Notes under the pieces: model-generated
Databases searched by the model: none
The model's input: the letters and a program-made list of their open reading frames with translations, nothing else
Told to the model about the DNA's origin: nothing
Program-made: the position numbers and the translations under genes
Shown: positions 36,941 to 45,657 of the stretch, one piece after another
Layout: each line of letters starts with the position of its first letter
Position numbering within the stretch: position 1 is the stretch's first letter
Assembly (NCBI RefSeq): GCF_024494565.1
Contig: NZ_JANHDN010000004.1
Span: forward strand, 124,001-188,000
From: Halorubrum rutilum
GTDB lineage: Archaea > Halobacteriota > Halobacteria > Halobacteriales > Haloferacaceae
DNA length: 64,000 bases
Reading direction: 5' to 3'

Positions 36941-37897
36941 CTACTCCGTCCGGATCCAGACCTCGATCCCGTCGGCGTCGGTGACGGCGACTCCGCCCTC
37001 CCGCTCTGCGACCGCGACGTCGACGTCGCCGCCGGCCGCGACCGCCTCCAGCCGAGTCCGGACCGCGTCGAGCGCGGCGGCGTCGGGAACCACGACCTCG
37101 AACCACGCGAGCCCGCGGCCCGCGGCCGGCGTCGTCCGCCCCCGCCACGCGTTCGCGGCGAGGTGGTGGTGGTAGCCGCCGGCCGCGACGAACCGGACGT
37201 CCGGGCCGGCCTCGCCGACCTCGAAGCCGATCCCGTCGACGTAGACGGCTTCGAACGCCGACAGCGACGTCGCTTCGAGGTGGACGTGGCCGACGTCGGT
37301 GCCGGACGGGACGCGGTCGACGGGCGAGGGGTCGGCGGGGGCGTCGCCCGCGTCGGCCGCCCCCGCGGCCGCCGCGACGCCCTCGACGTCGAGCGGCTCG
37401 GTCGCCATCCGAGGCGTCCCGTCGTCGTCGACCGGCCACTCCTCGCGGGGGCGGTCGCGGTAGATCTCCACCCCGTTCCCCTCCGGGTCGTCGAGGTACA
37501 GCGCCTCGCTGACGAGGTGGTCGGACGCGCCGTCGAGCCGCCAGCGCTCGCGCACCCGGCCCAGCGCCCCGCCGAGCGCGGCCCGAGAGGGGACCCGGAA
37601 CGCGACGTGAAAGAGGCCGGCCTCGGTTGGGCCGCGCTCTGGGCGGTCCGGGTCGCGGCGAAGGGCGAGCAGGGGAACGGCCTCGCGCCCCGCGGCCTCC
37701 GCGCCGTCGACGCCGAGGACGGCCGCGTCGCCGTCGCGGTCGAGGACGGCGAGGCCGACGACGTCGCGGTAGAAGGCGGTCGTCTCGTCGAGGTCGGCGA
37801 CGCGGAGCGCGACGCGGCCGATCCGCGTGTCGGCGGGGAGGCGGTCGCTCGCGGATCGGTCGGCGTCGGGGCGGTCGACGCGAGGGTCGTCGGGCAT
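36941..37897 (-). CDS. Two-domain VOC (glyoxalase-fold) protein, CatE-like dioxygenase
   Basis: A 318-residue protein with two VOC units (about residues 25-150 and 200-318). The order and the segments VALRVADLDETTAFYRDVVG, HLVSEALYLDDPEGNGVEIY, then VGHVHLEATSLSAFEAVYVD and GYHHHLAANAW match CatE-type ring-cleaving dioxygenases. In the first half the usual metal histidine position reads R/A (IGRVALRV), whereas the second half keeps H-x-H and the HHHLAANAW histidine. It is divergent from the B12-binding mutase subunit, which also suggests methylmalonyl-CoA epimerase, but that is a one-domain VOC protein. Confidence 0.82.
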   Translation of the reverse strand: MPDDPRVDRPDADRSASDRLPADTRIGRVALRVADLDETTAFYRDVVGLAVLDRDGDAAVLGVDGAEAAGREAVPLLALRRDPDRPERGPTEAGLFHVAFRVPSRAALGGALGRVRERWRLDGASDHLVSEALYLDDPEGNGVEIYRDRPREEWPVDDDGTPRMATEPLDVEGVAAAAGAADAGDAPADPSPVDRVPSGTDVGHVHLEATSLSAFEAVYVDGIGFEVGEAGPDVRFVAAGGYHHHLAANAWRGRTTPAAGRGLAWFEVVVPDAAALDAVRTRLEAVAAGGDVDVAVAEREGGVAVTDADGIEVWIRTE

Positions 37898-37987
37898 ACC
37901 CCCGTCGAGGGGCGCCCGCGCGTTCAACGCGTCGATCCCACCCGATCGTCCGTTAGAGTCAAACGGCGGGGCGACGCAGTACCCGAC

Positions 37988-38407
37988 ATGAGCGTCGAAC
38001 AGGAGGAGCGGGCCATCCGGTGTCTGGTGGCGAAGGTCGGCCTCGACGGCCACGACCGGGGCGCACACGTGATCGCGCGGGCGTTCCGCGACGCCGGCTT
38101 CGAGGTCGTCTACTCCGGGCTCCACCGCGCGCCCGAGGACATCGTGCAGGCGGCGGTCCAGGAGGACGTCGACGTGCTCGGCATCTCGATCCTCTCGGGC
38201 GCCCACAACACCCTCGTGCCGAAGGTGATCGAGGGGCTCAAGGAGTACGACGCGTTCGAGGACACCCTCATCCTGGTGGGCGGGATCATCCCCGACGACG
38301 ACGAGGACGAGCTCAAGTCGCTCGGCGTCGCCGAGGTGTTCGGCCCCGGCACGCCGATGGAGGAGACGATCGAGTTCATCCGGGACAACGTGCCGGAGCG
38401 GGCGTAG
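37988..38407 (+). CDS. mcmA2: Methylmalonyl-CoA mutase, B12-binding small subunit
   Basis: A 139-residue cobalamin-binding protein corresponding to the C-terminal domain of methylmalonyl-CoA mutase. The lower-ligand motif is KVGLDGHDRGAHVIARAFRD (about residues 16-35; D-x-H-x2-G), followed by the nucleotide-tail binding SGLHRAPED, ISILSGAHNTL and VGGIIPDDD. It partners a separate large subunit, which is not in this window. The ATG lies 90 bases from the divergent VOC gene; meaB begins immediately after its stop. Confidence 0.94.
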   Translation: MSVEQEERAIRCLVAKVGLDGHDRGAHVIARAFRDAGFEVVYSGLHRAPEDIVQAAVQEDVDVLGISILSGAHNTLVPKVIEGLKEYDAFEDTLILVGGIIPDDDEDELKSLGVAEVFGPGTPMEETIEFIRDNVPERA

Positions 38408-39532
38408 ATGGGCGGGCCGACCCCCGACGAGGAGTCGACGGCGCGGGCCCCGGAGCTGAGCGACCGCGACGCCGAGCTCGTCGAGGAGCTGCTCGCCGGG
38501 AGCCACCGGGCGCTCGCCCGGGTCATCACGCGGATCGAGGACCGCGCGGCGGGCCACCGGGCGATCGTCTCCGCGCTCCACGGGCACACCGGCGGCGCCG
38601 ACGTGATCGGGATCACGGGCTCGCCCGGCGCGGGGAAGTCGACGCTCGTCGACAAGCTGGCGGCCGCCTACCGCGAGCGCGGCGACACCGTCGGCGTCGT
38701 CGCCGTCGACCCCTCCTCGCCGTACACCGGCGGCGCCGTGCTCGGCGACCGGATCCGCATGGGGTCGAACGTCGGCGACATGGACGTGTTCTTCCGGTCG
38801 ATGAGCGCGCGCGGCCAGCTCGGCGGGCTCTCGATGGCGACGGCGGACGCCGTGAAGGCGCTCGACGCCTTCGGGAAGGACGCCGTGATCATCGAGACGG
38901 TCGGCGCGGGGCAGAACGAGGTCGACGTGGTCCGCACCGCCGACACGGTGGCGGTGCTCGTCCAGCCCGGCTCCGGCGACGACGTGCAGACGCTGAAGGC
39001 CGGCATCCTGGAGATCGGCGACGTGTTCGTCGTCAACAAGGCCGACATGGACGGCGCGGAGCGCACCCTCGCCGAGTTGGAGGAGATGGTCCACCGGCGG
39101 GAGGGGCCCACGAAGGGGCTCGAAACGGGCCACCACGGGTTCGACGCGCCGGAGCATCCGGACGACCCGGAGGATTCGGACGATTCGGACGCGGAGGACA
39201 GTTCGGGCTCCCCCGAGTGGACCCCCGAGGTGCTCCGGACCGTCGCGAACACGGGCGAGGGCGTCGACGAGCTGATCGCGGCGTTCGACGCCCACGCCGC
39301 GCACCTCCGGGAGTCGGGCGAGATCGAGGCGACGGAGCGCCGGCGCTACGCCGAGGAGATCCGGACGCTCGTGCGCTCGGACGTGGGCGCGCTCGCGGCC
39401 GGCGAGATCGAGCGCCGCGGCGGGATCGACCGGCTCGCCGAGGCGGTCCGGAGACGCGAGACCGACCCGTACAGCGTCGCCGCCGAGGTCGTCGCCCCCA
39501 TCGTCGACTGCGTCGAGCCGGACGGGGAGTGA
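38408..39532 (+). CDS. meaB: Methylmalonyl-CoA mutase-associated GTPase MeaB
   Basis: A 374-residue G3E GTPase that protects and reloads methylmalonyl-CoA mutase. Motifs are Walker A GSPGAGKST (about residues 70-78), VVAVDPSSPYTGGAVLGDRI, MGSNVGDMDVFFRSMSARGQ, VIIETVGAGQNEVDV and NKADMDGAERTLAEL. An acidic insertion of about 30 residues (about 240-270, rich in D, E and S) interrupts the usual C-terminal region. The ATG follows the mcmA2 stop without a gap, so the two are cotranscribed. Confidence 0.95.
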   Translation: MGGPTPDEESTARAPELSDRDAELVEELLAGSHRALARVITRIEDRAAGHRAIVSALHGHTGGADVIGITGSPGAGKSTLVDKLAAAYRERGDTVGVVAVDPSSPYTGGAVLGDRIRMGSNVGDMDVFFRSMSARGQLGGLSMATADAVKALDAFGKDAVIIETVGAGQNEVDVVRTADTVAVLVQPGSGDDVQTLKAGILEIGDVFVVNKADMDGAERTLAELEEMVHRREGPTKGLETGHHGFDAPEHPDDPEDSDDSDAEDSSGSPEWTPEVLRTVANTGEGVDELIAAFDAHAAHLRESGEIEATERRRYAEEIRTLVRSDVGALAAGEIERRGGIDRLAEAVRRRETDPYSVAAEVVAPIVDCVEPDGE

Positions 39533-39578
39533 CCCCTCCGCCACGAGGTATAAGTCGCCCGCGGACCAACAGGTTTCC

Positions 39579-40535
39579 ATGAAGCTCAGGAACCTCGCCG
39601 GGACCGCCCTCCTCGGCGTCGGCGCGCTCGCCGCGGTCAACACCGGACTCCGCTACGAGGGCGAGCTGGAGGCCCCGCTCGACGGCGACGACGGCGTCTT
39701 CCGCTGGCGCGGGATGGACGTCGCGTTCACCGAGGCGGGCGACCCCGACGACCCGGACCTCGCGCTGCTCCACGGGATCAACGCCGCCGGCTCCTCGGGC
39801 GAGTGGCGCGCGGTGTTCGACGACCTGGCGGCCGACTACCACGTGATCGCGCCCGACTTCCCGGGGTACGGCCGCTCCGACCGGCCGCCGCTCCGGTACT
39901 CCGCGGCGCTGTACGAGGACTTCGTCCGCGACTTCCTCGCCGACCTCCACGAGCCGGCCGTCGTCGCCTCGTCGCTGTCGGCCGCGTACGCCGCCGCCGC
40001 GGCGACCGGGGACGGGTCCGGAAGCGACGCGGTCGACGTGCGCGGCTTCGTCGGGGTCTGTCCGACGAGCACCGCGGGACCGAGCCCGCCGAAGTCGTGG
40101 CTCCGCGAGCTGCTCCGGTCGCCGCTGATCGGCGACGCCCTCTTCAACGTCATCGCGTCGAAGCCGTCGATCCGCTACTTCAACGCCGACCACGGCTACG
40201 ACGACCCGACGAACCCGAGCGAGGAGTGGACCGACTACGAGTGGCGGACGACCCACGTCGAGAACGCCCGGTTCGCGCCGGCCTCGTTCGTTTCCGGCTA
40301 CCTCAACAGCGACCTGGACCTCGCGGCCGCGCTCGCCGACCTCGACGTGCCGCCGACGGTCGTCTGGGGGCGCGAGGCCGAGGTGAGCCCCCTCTCCGAG
40401 GGCCGCGAGCTGGCCGACGCGGCCGACGCGCGCCTCGTCGTCTTCGACCGCGCGCGACTGCTCCCGCACGTCGAACACCCGGACCGGTTCGTCGAGACGG
40501 TGCGGGAGAGCCTCGTCGCGGGCGCGACCGCCTGA
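39579..40535 (+). CDS. Alpha/beta hydrolase
   Basis: A 318-residue alpha/beta-fold hydrolase. The oxyanion segment LLHGINAAGSSGEW (about residues 64-77), PDFPGYGRSDRPPLRY, a nucleophile elbow VVASSLSAAYA (S-x-S-x-A rather than G-x-S-x-G) and the late histidine LLPHVEHPDRFVE are visible. The N-terminal helix (LAGTALLGVGALAAVN) may anchor it in the membrane. Substrate unknown. A TATA-like GGTATAAGT (39548-39556) precedes the ATG by about 27 nt. Confidence 0.87.
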   Translation: MKLRNLAGTALLGVGALAAVNTGLRYEGELEAPLDGDDGVFRWRGMDVAFTEAGDPDDPDLALLHGINAAGSSGEWRAVFDDLAADYHVIAPDFPGYGRSDRPPLRYSAALYEDFVRDFLADLHEPAVVASSLSAAYAAAAATGDGSGSDAVDVRGFVGVCPTSTAGPSPPKSWLRELLRSPLIGDALFNVIASKPSIRYFNADHGYDDPTNPSEEWTDYEWRTTHVENARFAPASFVSGYLNSDLDLAAALADLDVPPTVVWGREAEVSPLSEGRELADAADARLVVFDRARLLPHVEHPDRFVETVRESLVAGATA

Positions 40536-40631
40536 GGCGGGCATCCCGTAGGGTCCGGCGTCCGGCGCGCGAGTATCAGCGCTGAGTATCGCGGGGTAAC
40601 CGGTTTATTCCGGAACCGGCGACTCCGAGCC

Positions 40632-41417
40632 ATGACCGACTCATCGCTTCGAGTGCTCTGCGTCGACGACGAGCCGGGGCTCGCGGCCCTCGTCGCCGCG
40701 TACCTCGAACGCGACGACGGGATCGGCTGCGAGGCCGTCGCCGAGACCGACCCGGAGGCGGCGCTGGACCGCATCGAGCGCGAGGCGTTCGACTGCGTCG
40801 TGAGCGACTACGACATGCCCGGCCGCACCGGGATCGAGCTCCTCTCGGCGGCGCGCGAGAGCGAGCCCGACCTCCCCTTCCTCCTCTTCTCCGCGACCGA
40901 GCCGGACGCCATCGCGGCCGAGATGGTCCGCGCGGGCGTCAGCGACTACGTCGCCAAGCGCGGCGGCGTCGACGGGTACACCGCGCTCCTGCGCCGCGTC
41001 GGACACGCGATCGACGGCGACGGCGGGAGCTTCGGGGCGGGCGACGAGGGCGAGTCGGCCGCGGCCGTCGACCCCGCGGCCGACGTCGCGCTCGACGGGG
41101 TCTGTACGGTCGCGCCCGACGGGACCTTCGAGTTCGTCGGCGATGAGTACGGGCGGCTGTACGGCTACGAGCCGGACGAGCTCGTCGGCGAGCGCTGGCA
41201 GCGCCTCCACCCGGACGAGGAGGTCGAACACATCCGGACGCACGTCATCCCGGCGGTGATGGAGGGCGAGCGGTGGACCGGGACGAGCGAGGGGCTCCGC
41301 GCCGACGGGACGACGTTCACCGAGTCGAAGCTGGTGAGCGCGGCGGGCGACGGCCGGCTCGTCATCTCGGTGTCCCCGTTCGACGAGGTCGCCGGCGGAC
41401 GGGCCGCGAGCGACTGA
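40632..41417 (+). CDS. Response-regulator receiver and PAS protein
   Basis: A 261-residue protein with a receiver domain (about residues 6-125) and a PAS domain (about 145-255). The acidic pocket is VDDEPG, the phospho-acceptor D59 in VVSDYDMPGRTG, the Ser/Thr switch LLFSATEPD and the lysine YVAKRGG. There is no DNA-binding or kinase domain, so it may relay signals by protein contact, as many haloarchaeal receiver proteins do. It is not adjacent to a kinase. Confidence 0.92.
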   Translation: MTDSSLRVLCVDDEPGLAALVAAYLERDDGIGCEAVAETDPEAALDRIEREAFDCVVSDYDMPGRTGIELLSAARESEPDLPFLLFSATEPDAIAAEMVRAGVSDYVAKRGGVDGYTALLRRVGHAIDGDGGSFGAGDEGESAAAVDPAADVALDGVCTVAPDGTFEFVGDEYGRLYGYEPDELVGERWQRLHPDEEVEHIRTHVIPAVMEGERWTGTSEGLRADGTTFTESKLVSAAGDGRLVISVSPFDEVAGGRAASD

Positions 41418-41533
41418 GGCGGTGGCGAATTAGTCGCGTTCCGGGGGAACTCTTCGACGACGACAAGCCCGTGTCGGAACCGACGGCAGCGCGCCCGGGG
41501 TCGTCGACAGTGGACGCTTCCTGACGCTAATTA

Positions 41534-41900
41534 CGGTGGCGCGTGCCTCCGAGCGCCCATCGGGCGCGAGGAGCACGCGCGAGGGACGCGGCGACCGAAG
41601 GGAGCCGCGAGGCTGGGGAGGCGTGAGGTGCGGTCGCTGTGCGGTCGGACGGGACTCAAAGGGGCAGCCGTGAGGCGGGCACAGGCGACGGAAGCACTGC
41701 AAGGAGCGAGCCCCGCGAGCGACTGAAGCGCGCAGCGAGCGTGTGCCCGCCTCACGGCTGGGGCTTTGTGGTTGGTCTCAATCTCGACGATCACGTACGG
41801 CCGAGGGGCTGAAGCTCTGGAGGAATTACCCGTCGACTCACGGTCTGGTATCTATCACCGAGCGGTCGGAGCTTCGGGGGCGTTCGCGTCGATGTCGCTC
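41534..41900 (+). repeat. Dispersed structured repeat, copy R3
   Basis: Plus-oriented element taking most of the 557-base gap between the receiver-PAS gene and ncsA. It starts CGGTGGCGCGTGCC, holds the small hairpin GCGCCC-ATC-GGGCGC (near 41564-41578), the block GAGGCTGGGGAGGCGTGAGG, and a perfect 19-bp hairpin (arms 41665-41683 and 41742-41760, loop 58 nt). Three degenerate terminal units follow near 41756, 41804 and 41860. The remaining gap up to 41974 shows nothing I can name. Confidence 0.85.
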
Positions 41901-41974
41901 CCACTCAGTCTCGATACCATTCTCACGTATGCGGCCCGAAACGGGTATCCGCGCGCGTCCGCAACCCGACACCG

Positions 41975-42958
41975 ATGGAGTGCGACAAGTGCGGGGCCGA
42001 CGCCGTCCACCACGCCGCCTACTCCGGGGCGCACCTCTGCGGCCACCACCTCCGCCGGTCGGTCGAGAAGCGCGTGAAGCGCCGGATCCGCGAGGACGCC
42101 CTCCTCGACCCGGACGCGACACCCGAGGATCCCGACCGCTGGGTGATCGGCCTCTCGGGCGGGAAGGACAGCGTCGCGCTGACGCGGATTCTCGACGACG
42201 TGTTCGGCGAGGACCCCCGCGTCGAGATGCTCGCGCTGACGATCCACGAGGGGATCGAGGGGTACCGCGACGAGAGCCTCGACGCCTGCGTCGAGCTCGC
42301 CGAAGACCTCTCGCTGCGCCACGAGGTCGTCTCCTACGAGGAGGAGTTCGACGTGCGGATGGACGACGTCGTCGAGAGCGACCCGGAGGACATGGCCGCC
42401 TGCGCGTACTGCGGCGTGTTCCGGCGCGACCTCCTCGAAGCGTACGCCGCCGAGTTCGACGCCGACAAGCTGCTCACCGGTCACAACCTCGACGACGAGG
42501 CGCAGACGGCGATGATGAACTTCCTCGAAGGCGACGTGCGACAGGTGGCGAAACACTTCGACGCCTCGCTCGGCCCCTTCGACGAGCGGGAGGAGACGGA
42601 CGCGTTCGTCCCGCGCGCCAAGCCCCTCCGCGACGTGCCCGAGAAGGAGGTCGCCCTCTACTGCCACGTCCGCGATCTCCCGACCCACATGGCCGAATGT
42701 CCCCACTCGTCGGAGGCGTACCGCGACGAGATCCAGTCGACGATCCACGAGCTGGAGGCGAACCACCCCGGCGCCCGCCACTCGATCATGGCCGGCTACG
42801 AGGAGCTCTCCGCGCTCGCGGCAGAGGCGTACCGCGAGGGCGGCGACGCCGCCGACGACTCGCCCGACCTCGGGGAGTGCGAGCGCTGCGGCTCGAAGAC
42901 GAGCCGCGACGTCTGTCGGAAGTGTCGCCTGCTCGACTCGATCGAGGCGGCGACCTGA
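41975..42958 (+). CDS. ncsA: tRNA 2-thiolation adenylyltransferase NcsA/TtuA family
   Basis: A 327-residue PP-loop ATPase of the TtuA/NcsA group, which thiolates wobble uridine or ribothymidine in tRNA using a ubiquitin-like sulfur carrier. The N-terminal zinc motif is MECDKCGADAVHHAAYSGAH with LCGHHL, the PP-loop GLSGGKDSVAL (about residues 53-63), cysteines in ACAYCGVFRRD that could hold an Fe-S cluster, TGHNLDDEAQTAMMNFLEGD, and a C-terminal zinc ribbon CERCGSKTSRDVCRKC. In Haloferax, as I recall, ncsA lies next to ftsZ2; here a 7-kb cluster separates them. Confidence 0.93.
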   Translation: MECDKCGADAVHHAAYSGAHLCGHHLRRSVEKRVKRRIREDALLDPDATPEDPDRWVIGLSGGKDSVALTRILDDVFGEDPRVEMLALTIHEGIEGYRDESLDACVELAEDLSLRHEVVSYEEEFDVRMDDVVESDPEDMAACAYCGVFRRDLLEAYAAEFDADKLLTGHNLDDEAQTAMMNFLEGDVRQVAKHFDASLGPFDEREETDAFVPRAKPLRDVPEKEVALYCHVRDLPTHMAECPHSSEAYRDEIQSTIHELEANHPGARHSIMAGYEELSALAAEAYREGGDAADDSPDLGECERCGSKTSRDVCRKCRLLDSIEAAT

Positions 42959-42997
42959 CCTCGACGCCGGCCGGGTGAACCGCCCGACCGGCGGCGG

Positions 42998-44077
42998 TCA
43001 GGCGTCACCGTCGACGCGCCCGAGCAGGTCGAGCTGGTGGGTGAGGTAGACGAGCTCGCCGGAATCGACCTGCTCGCGGCGGGTTTCGAGCCACGCGTCG
43101 AGGTCGGCGGCCGACACGCCGGCGGCGTCCCCGTCGACGACCACCTCACCGGCGGCGTCCCCGTCGACCGCGATCACCTCGCCGACCGCCGCCTCCACGG
43201 TGTCGAGGATGTGTCGGAGGAAGAACGCCTCGTCGCCCGGGTAGCCGGCTCCGTCGCCCGGACGACCGCCCTCGTCGTCGTCCGGACGACCGCCCTCGTC
43301 GTCGACCGGGCGCACGACCCAGTCGGAGCCGGCGACGCCGAGGAGCGTCGAGCCGTCCGCCTCGCGCAGCCGCGCGAGCGCCTCGCCGCCGGCGCGGCTG
43401 TTCCCGCCCGGTTTCCCGTCCATGTGCCGGTGGTAGCGCCGCTCGATCGCCTCGTCGTCGGGGTGCGCCGGGCGAAAGCGCGTCCCGCCGTCGAACGTGA
43501 TCGGGAAGTAGTACGTCCCGCCGGGCGCGAGCGCGCCGAGCAGGGCGTCGAGCCCGTCGAGGTCGAGCACGTCGAGCAGCGCCATCCCGATCAGCGCGTC
43601 GAACTCCCCCGGTCGCTCCGCGGCGTGCGCGACCGCGTCGGCGGCGACCGGCTCGACCGCGACGGTGCGCGCGTCGGTCTCGACGACGAGCGCGTCGCCG
43701 TCGGCGTCGTCGACGGACGCCGGTTCCTCCCTACTCGCCGCCCACTCCCGGAGGAACGGCTCGACCCCGGCGAGCGCCTCCGCGTCGCGGTCGACGGCGA
43801 CGTACCGCGTCTCGCCCGGCGGGAGCACCTCCCAGTCGATCAGCCGGGCGACCATCGTCCCGACCCCGGCCCCGGCCTCCAGCGCGCGGAGGGGGCCGTT
43901 CCCCTCGGCGGCGCGCGCCGTCAGCCGCTCGCGGAGGAGCCCGACGAGCCGCCGGTCCAGCGCCCGGTCGTCGACGGGCCGCTTCGCGCGGAGGTACCGC
44001 CGGAACGCGGCGGTGTCGGCGGCGATGGCGTCGCCGTCGGGCGCGTCGTCGCCGGACCCGGCGCCCTCTCCCGTCAC
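42998..44077 (-). CDS. SAM-dependent methyltransferase-like protein
   Basis: A 359-residue class I methyltransferase-like protein. The SAM-binding loop is ALEAGAGVGTMVARLIDWEV (about residues 64-83), the acidic strand YVAVDRDAEAL, and DALIGMALLDVLDLDGLDAL with YYFPITFDGGTRFRP later. Two short duplications lengthen it: DDEGGRP/DDDEGGRP (about 283-297) and a VDGDAAGEV-type pair (about 319-335). The start is a GTG overlapping the stop of the glycosyltransferase gene. Substrate unknown; the setting suggests a glycan or lipid intermediate. Confidence 0.82.
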   Translation of the reverse strand: MTGEGAGSGDDAPDGDAIAADTAAFRRYLRAKRPVDDRALDRRLVGLLRERLTARAAEGNGPLRALEAGAGVGTMVARLIDWEVLPPGETRYVAVDRDAEALAGVEPFLREWAASREEPASVDDADGDALVVETDARTVAVEPVAADAVAHAAERPGEFDALIGMALLDVLDLDGLDALLGALAPGGTYYFPITFDGGTRFRPAHPDDEAIERRYHRHMDGKPGGNSRAGGEALARLREADGSTLLGVAGSDWVVRPVDDEGGRPDDDEGGRPGDGAGYPGDEAFFLRHILDTVEAAVGEVIAVDGDAAGEVVVDGDAAGVSAADLDAWLETRREQVDSGELVYLTHQLDLLGRVDGDA

Positions 44078-45177
44078 GTCGCCACCTCCGGATCGGGCGC
44101 GTGAGGGGCGTCGTCGGCGCCGGCGACCTCGGCGAGCAGCCGGCGGACGCGCGCGGTCGACTCCGCCCAATCCGGGTGGCGCTCGTACCGGCGCCTGGCG
44201 GCGCGGCCCATCTCGGCGAGCCGGTCGGGGTCGGCCGCGAACCCGTCGAGCGCGCGGGCGACGGCGGCCGGGTCGTCCGGGTCGACGAGGGCGCCCGTCT
44301 CGCCGTCCGTGACGGTCTCCGCCGCGCCGCCGGCGCGCGAGGCGATCGCCGGGAGGCCGAAGCTCATCCCCTCCAGGTAGACGATCCCGAACCCCTCGTA
44401 GCGCGAGGGGACAGCGAGGACGTGGCTCTCGCGGAGGACGTCGGCCAGCGCGGCGTCCGACAGCCGGCCGGCGAAGCGCACGCGGTCGCCGAGCCCGCGC
44501 TCCCGCACCAGTCGCTCGACGTCGGCGACGTGACTCTCGTCGACCGCGCGGCCGACGACGGTGAGGTCGACGGCGGCGTCGGCGAGCGCCACCCCCTCGA
44601 CGAGCGTGTCCAGCCCCTTCCGCGGTCCGACGTTGCCGACGAACGCGACCCGGAGGGGGTCGGACTCGCCGAGCGCGGCGGCCCGCGCCGCGATCGCGGC
44701 GTCGTCGACCGCGGGGTCGAACCGGTCGCCGGCGGGCGGGGCGACGACGGTCGCCTCCGGATCGACGCCGAGTTCCGCGACGGCGTCGCGGGTCGCCGCG
44801 CTGTTGCAGACGACGCCGTCGACCGTCGCGAGGTATCGGCGCTCGACGGCGCGGTACAGCGGCGAGAGGCGCCGGGGCTCGCTCGCGCGCAGGTGGTGGA
44901 CGACGCTCACGACCGGGTACGGCAGGTCGCGGTTGGCGAGGACCAGCGAGGGGTGCGCGAGCTCGTCCTGCAACATCACGTCGACGTCGACGCGGAGCCG
45001 GTCGCGGAGCGCCGGGCTGGCGTTGTCGAGCAGCCCGCGCGGGTACGATCGCCACGGGAGCTCGACGATCTCGACGGCGTCGCCGGCGGCCCGGAGCCCC
45101 TCGACCAGCTTCCGGTCGTAGCGGAATCCTCCCGACCGCTCGTCGAGGCTCCCGTACAGCGCGAGGCCGACCCTCAT
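44074..45177 (-). CDS. GT4-family glycosyltransferase
   Basis: A 367-residue GT-B fold glycosyltransferase. The N-terminal domain begins MRVGLALYGSLDERSGGFRY; the C-terminal donor-binding domain has VAFVGNVGPRKGLDTLVEGV (about residues 192-211) and the E-x7-E motif region SRYEGFGIVYLEGMSFGLPA, which bind a nucleotide sugar. Acceptor unknown. It overlaps the PTPS-like gene upstream by four bases and the methyltransferase gene downstream by four, so the three form one operon. Confidence 0.93.
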   Translation of the reverse strand: MRVGLALYGSLDERSGGFRYDRKLVEGLRAAGDAVEIVELPWRSYPRGLLDNASPALRDRLRVDVDVMLQDELAHPSLVLANRDLPYPVVSVVHHLRASEPRRLSPLYRAVERRYLATVDGVVCNSAATRDAVAELGVDPEATVVAPPAGDRFDPAVDDAAIAARAAALGESDPLRVAFVGNVGPRKGLDTLVEGVALADAAVDLTVVGRAVDESHVADVERLVRERGLGDRVRFAGRLSDAALADVLRESHVLAVPSRYEGFGIVYLEGMSFGLPAIASRAGGAAETVTDGETGALVDPDDPAAVARALDGFAADPDRLAEMGRAARRRYERHPDWAESTARVRRLLAEVAGADDAPHAPDPEVAT

Positions 45178-45551
45178 ACCGGCGCGTCGTACGTCGCGGC
45201 GGCCGTCTCGTCCTCCCAGACGGTCACGGCCAGCTCCGTCACGGTCTCGTCGGTCACCGCGTCGGTCACGCGATCGAAGATCACGCGGGCGAAGCGCTCG
45301 ACGCTGGGGTTGTCCCCCTCGAACTCGGGCAGGTCGTTCAGCAGCTCGTCGCGGTAGCGGTCGGCGAGGTCGGCGAGCGCCGCCTCGGCGTCGTCGATGT
45401 CGACGAGGTAGTCGTGGGCGTTCAGCTCGGGGCCGCGGAACGTCAGCTCCACCTCGAAGCGGTGGGAGTGCGGGACGCTCTCCGGCCCCTCGTCGACGAC
45501 CGTGAGGTAGTGCTGGGCCACGAACTCCGTCAGCACCGTCGTCGCGTACAT
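45174..45551 (-). CDS. 6-pyruvoyl-tetrahydropterin synthase-like protein
   Basis: A 125-residue protein of the PTPS/QueD fold. The family histidines appear in FVAQHYLTVV and PHSHRFEVELTF (H-x-H), and the C-terminal VTELAVTVWEDETAAATY carries the conserved acidic residue that binds the pterin. The loop where QueD and PTPS have a catalytic cysteine reads VVDEGPESVPHSH, without cysteine, so the usual reaction is doubtful. The start at 45551 (MYATTVLTEF) is preferred over an upstream ATG at 45629. It heads a minus-strand trio and is divergent from the fused oxidoreductase. Confidence 0.85.
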   Translation of the reverse strand: MYATTVLTEFVAQHYLTVVDEGPESVPHSHRFEVELTFRGPELNAHDYLVDIDDAEAALADLADRYRDELLNDLPEFEGDNPSVERFARVIFDRVTDAVTDETVTELAVTVWEDETAAATYDAPV

Positions 45552-45657
45552 GGACCGATCCACGGGCGCGACGCACCTAAATCCGGAGGGCGTCGCGGTC
45601 GCGCCGTCCGGTCGCGGTCGCCGGGACACCTATACGTCTTCCCGCCTCGATACGACC

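Noticed and set aside
36941..39643. A 900-residue minus-strand frame covering meaB and the B12-binding subunit
   Set aside because: Only its last 318 residues (the VOC protein) look like protein; the rest is the complement of clearly real genes.
41975..42958. Reading the PP-loop protein as a TilS-type lysidine synthetase
   Set aside because: The N- and C-terminal zinc ribbons and the central cysteine pair are typical of TtuA/NcsA and absent from TilS.
45550..45657. Upstream ATG for the Gfo/Idh/MocA fusion
   Set aside because: The additional 36 residues overlap the start region of the divergent PTPS-like gene and come before the Rossmann strand, which already begins at the GTG at 45658.
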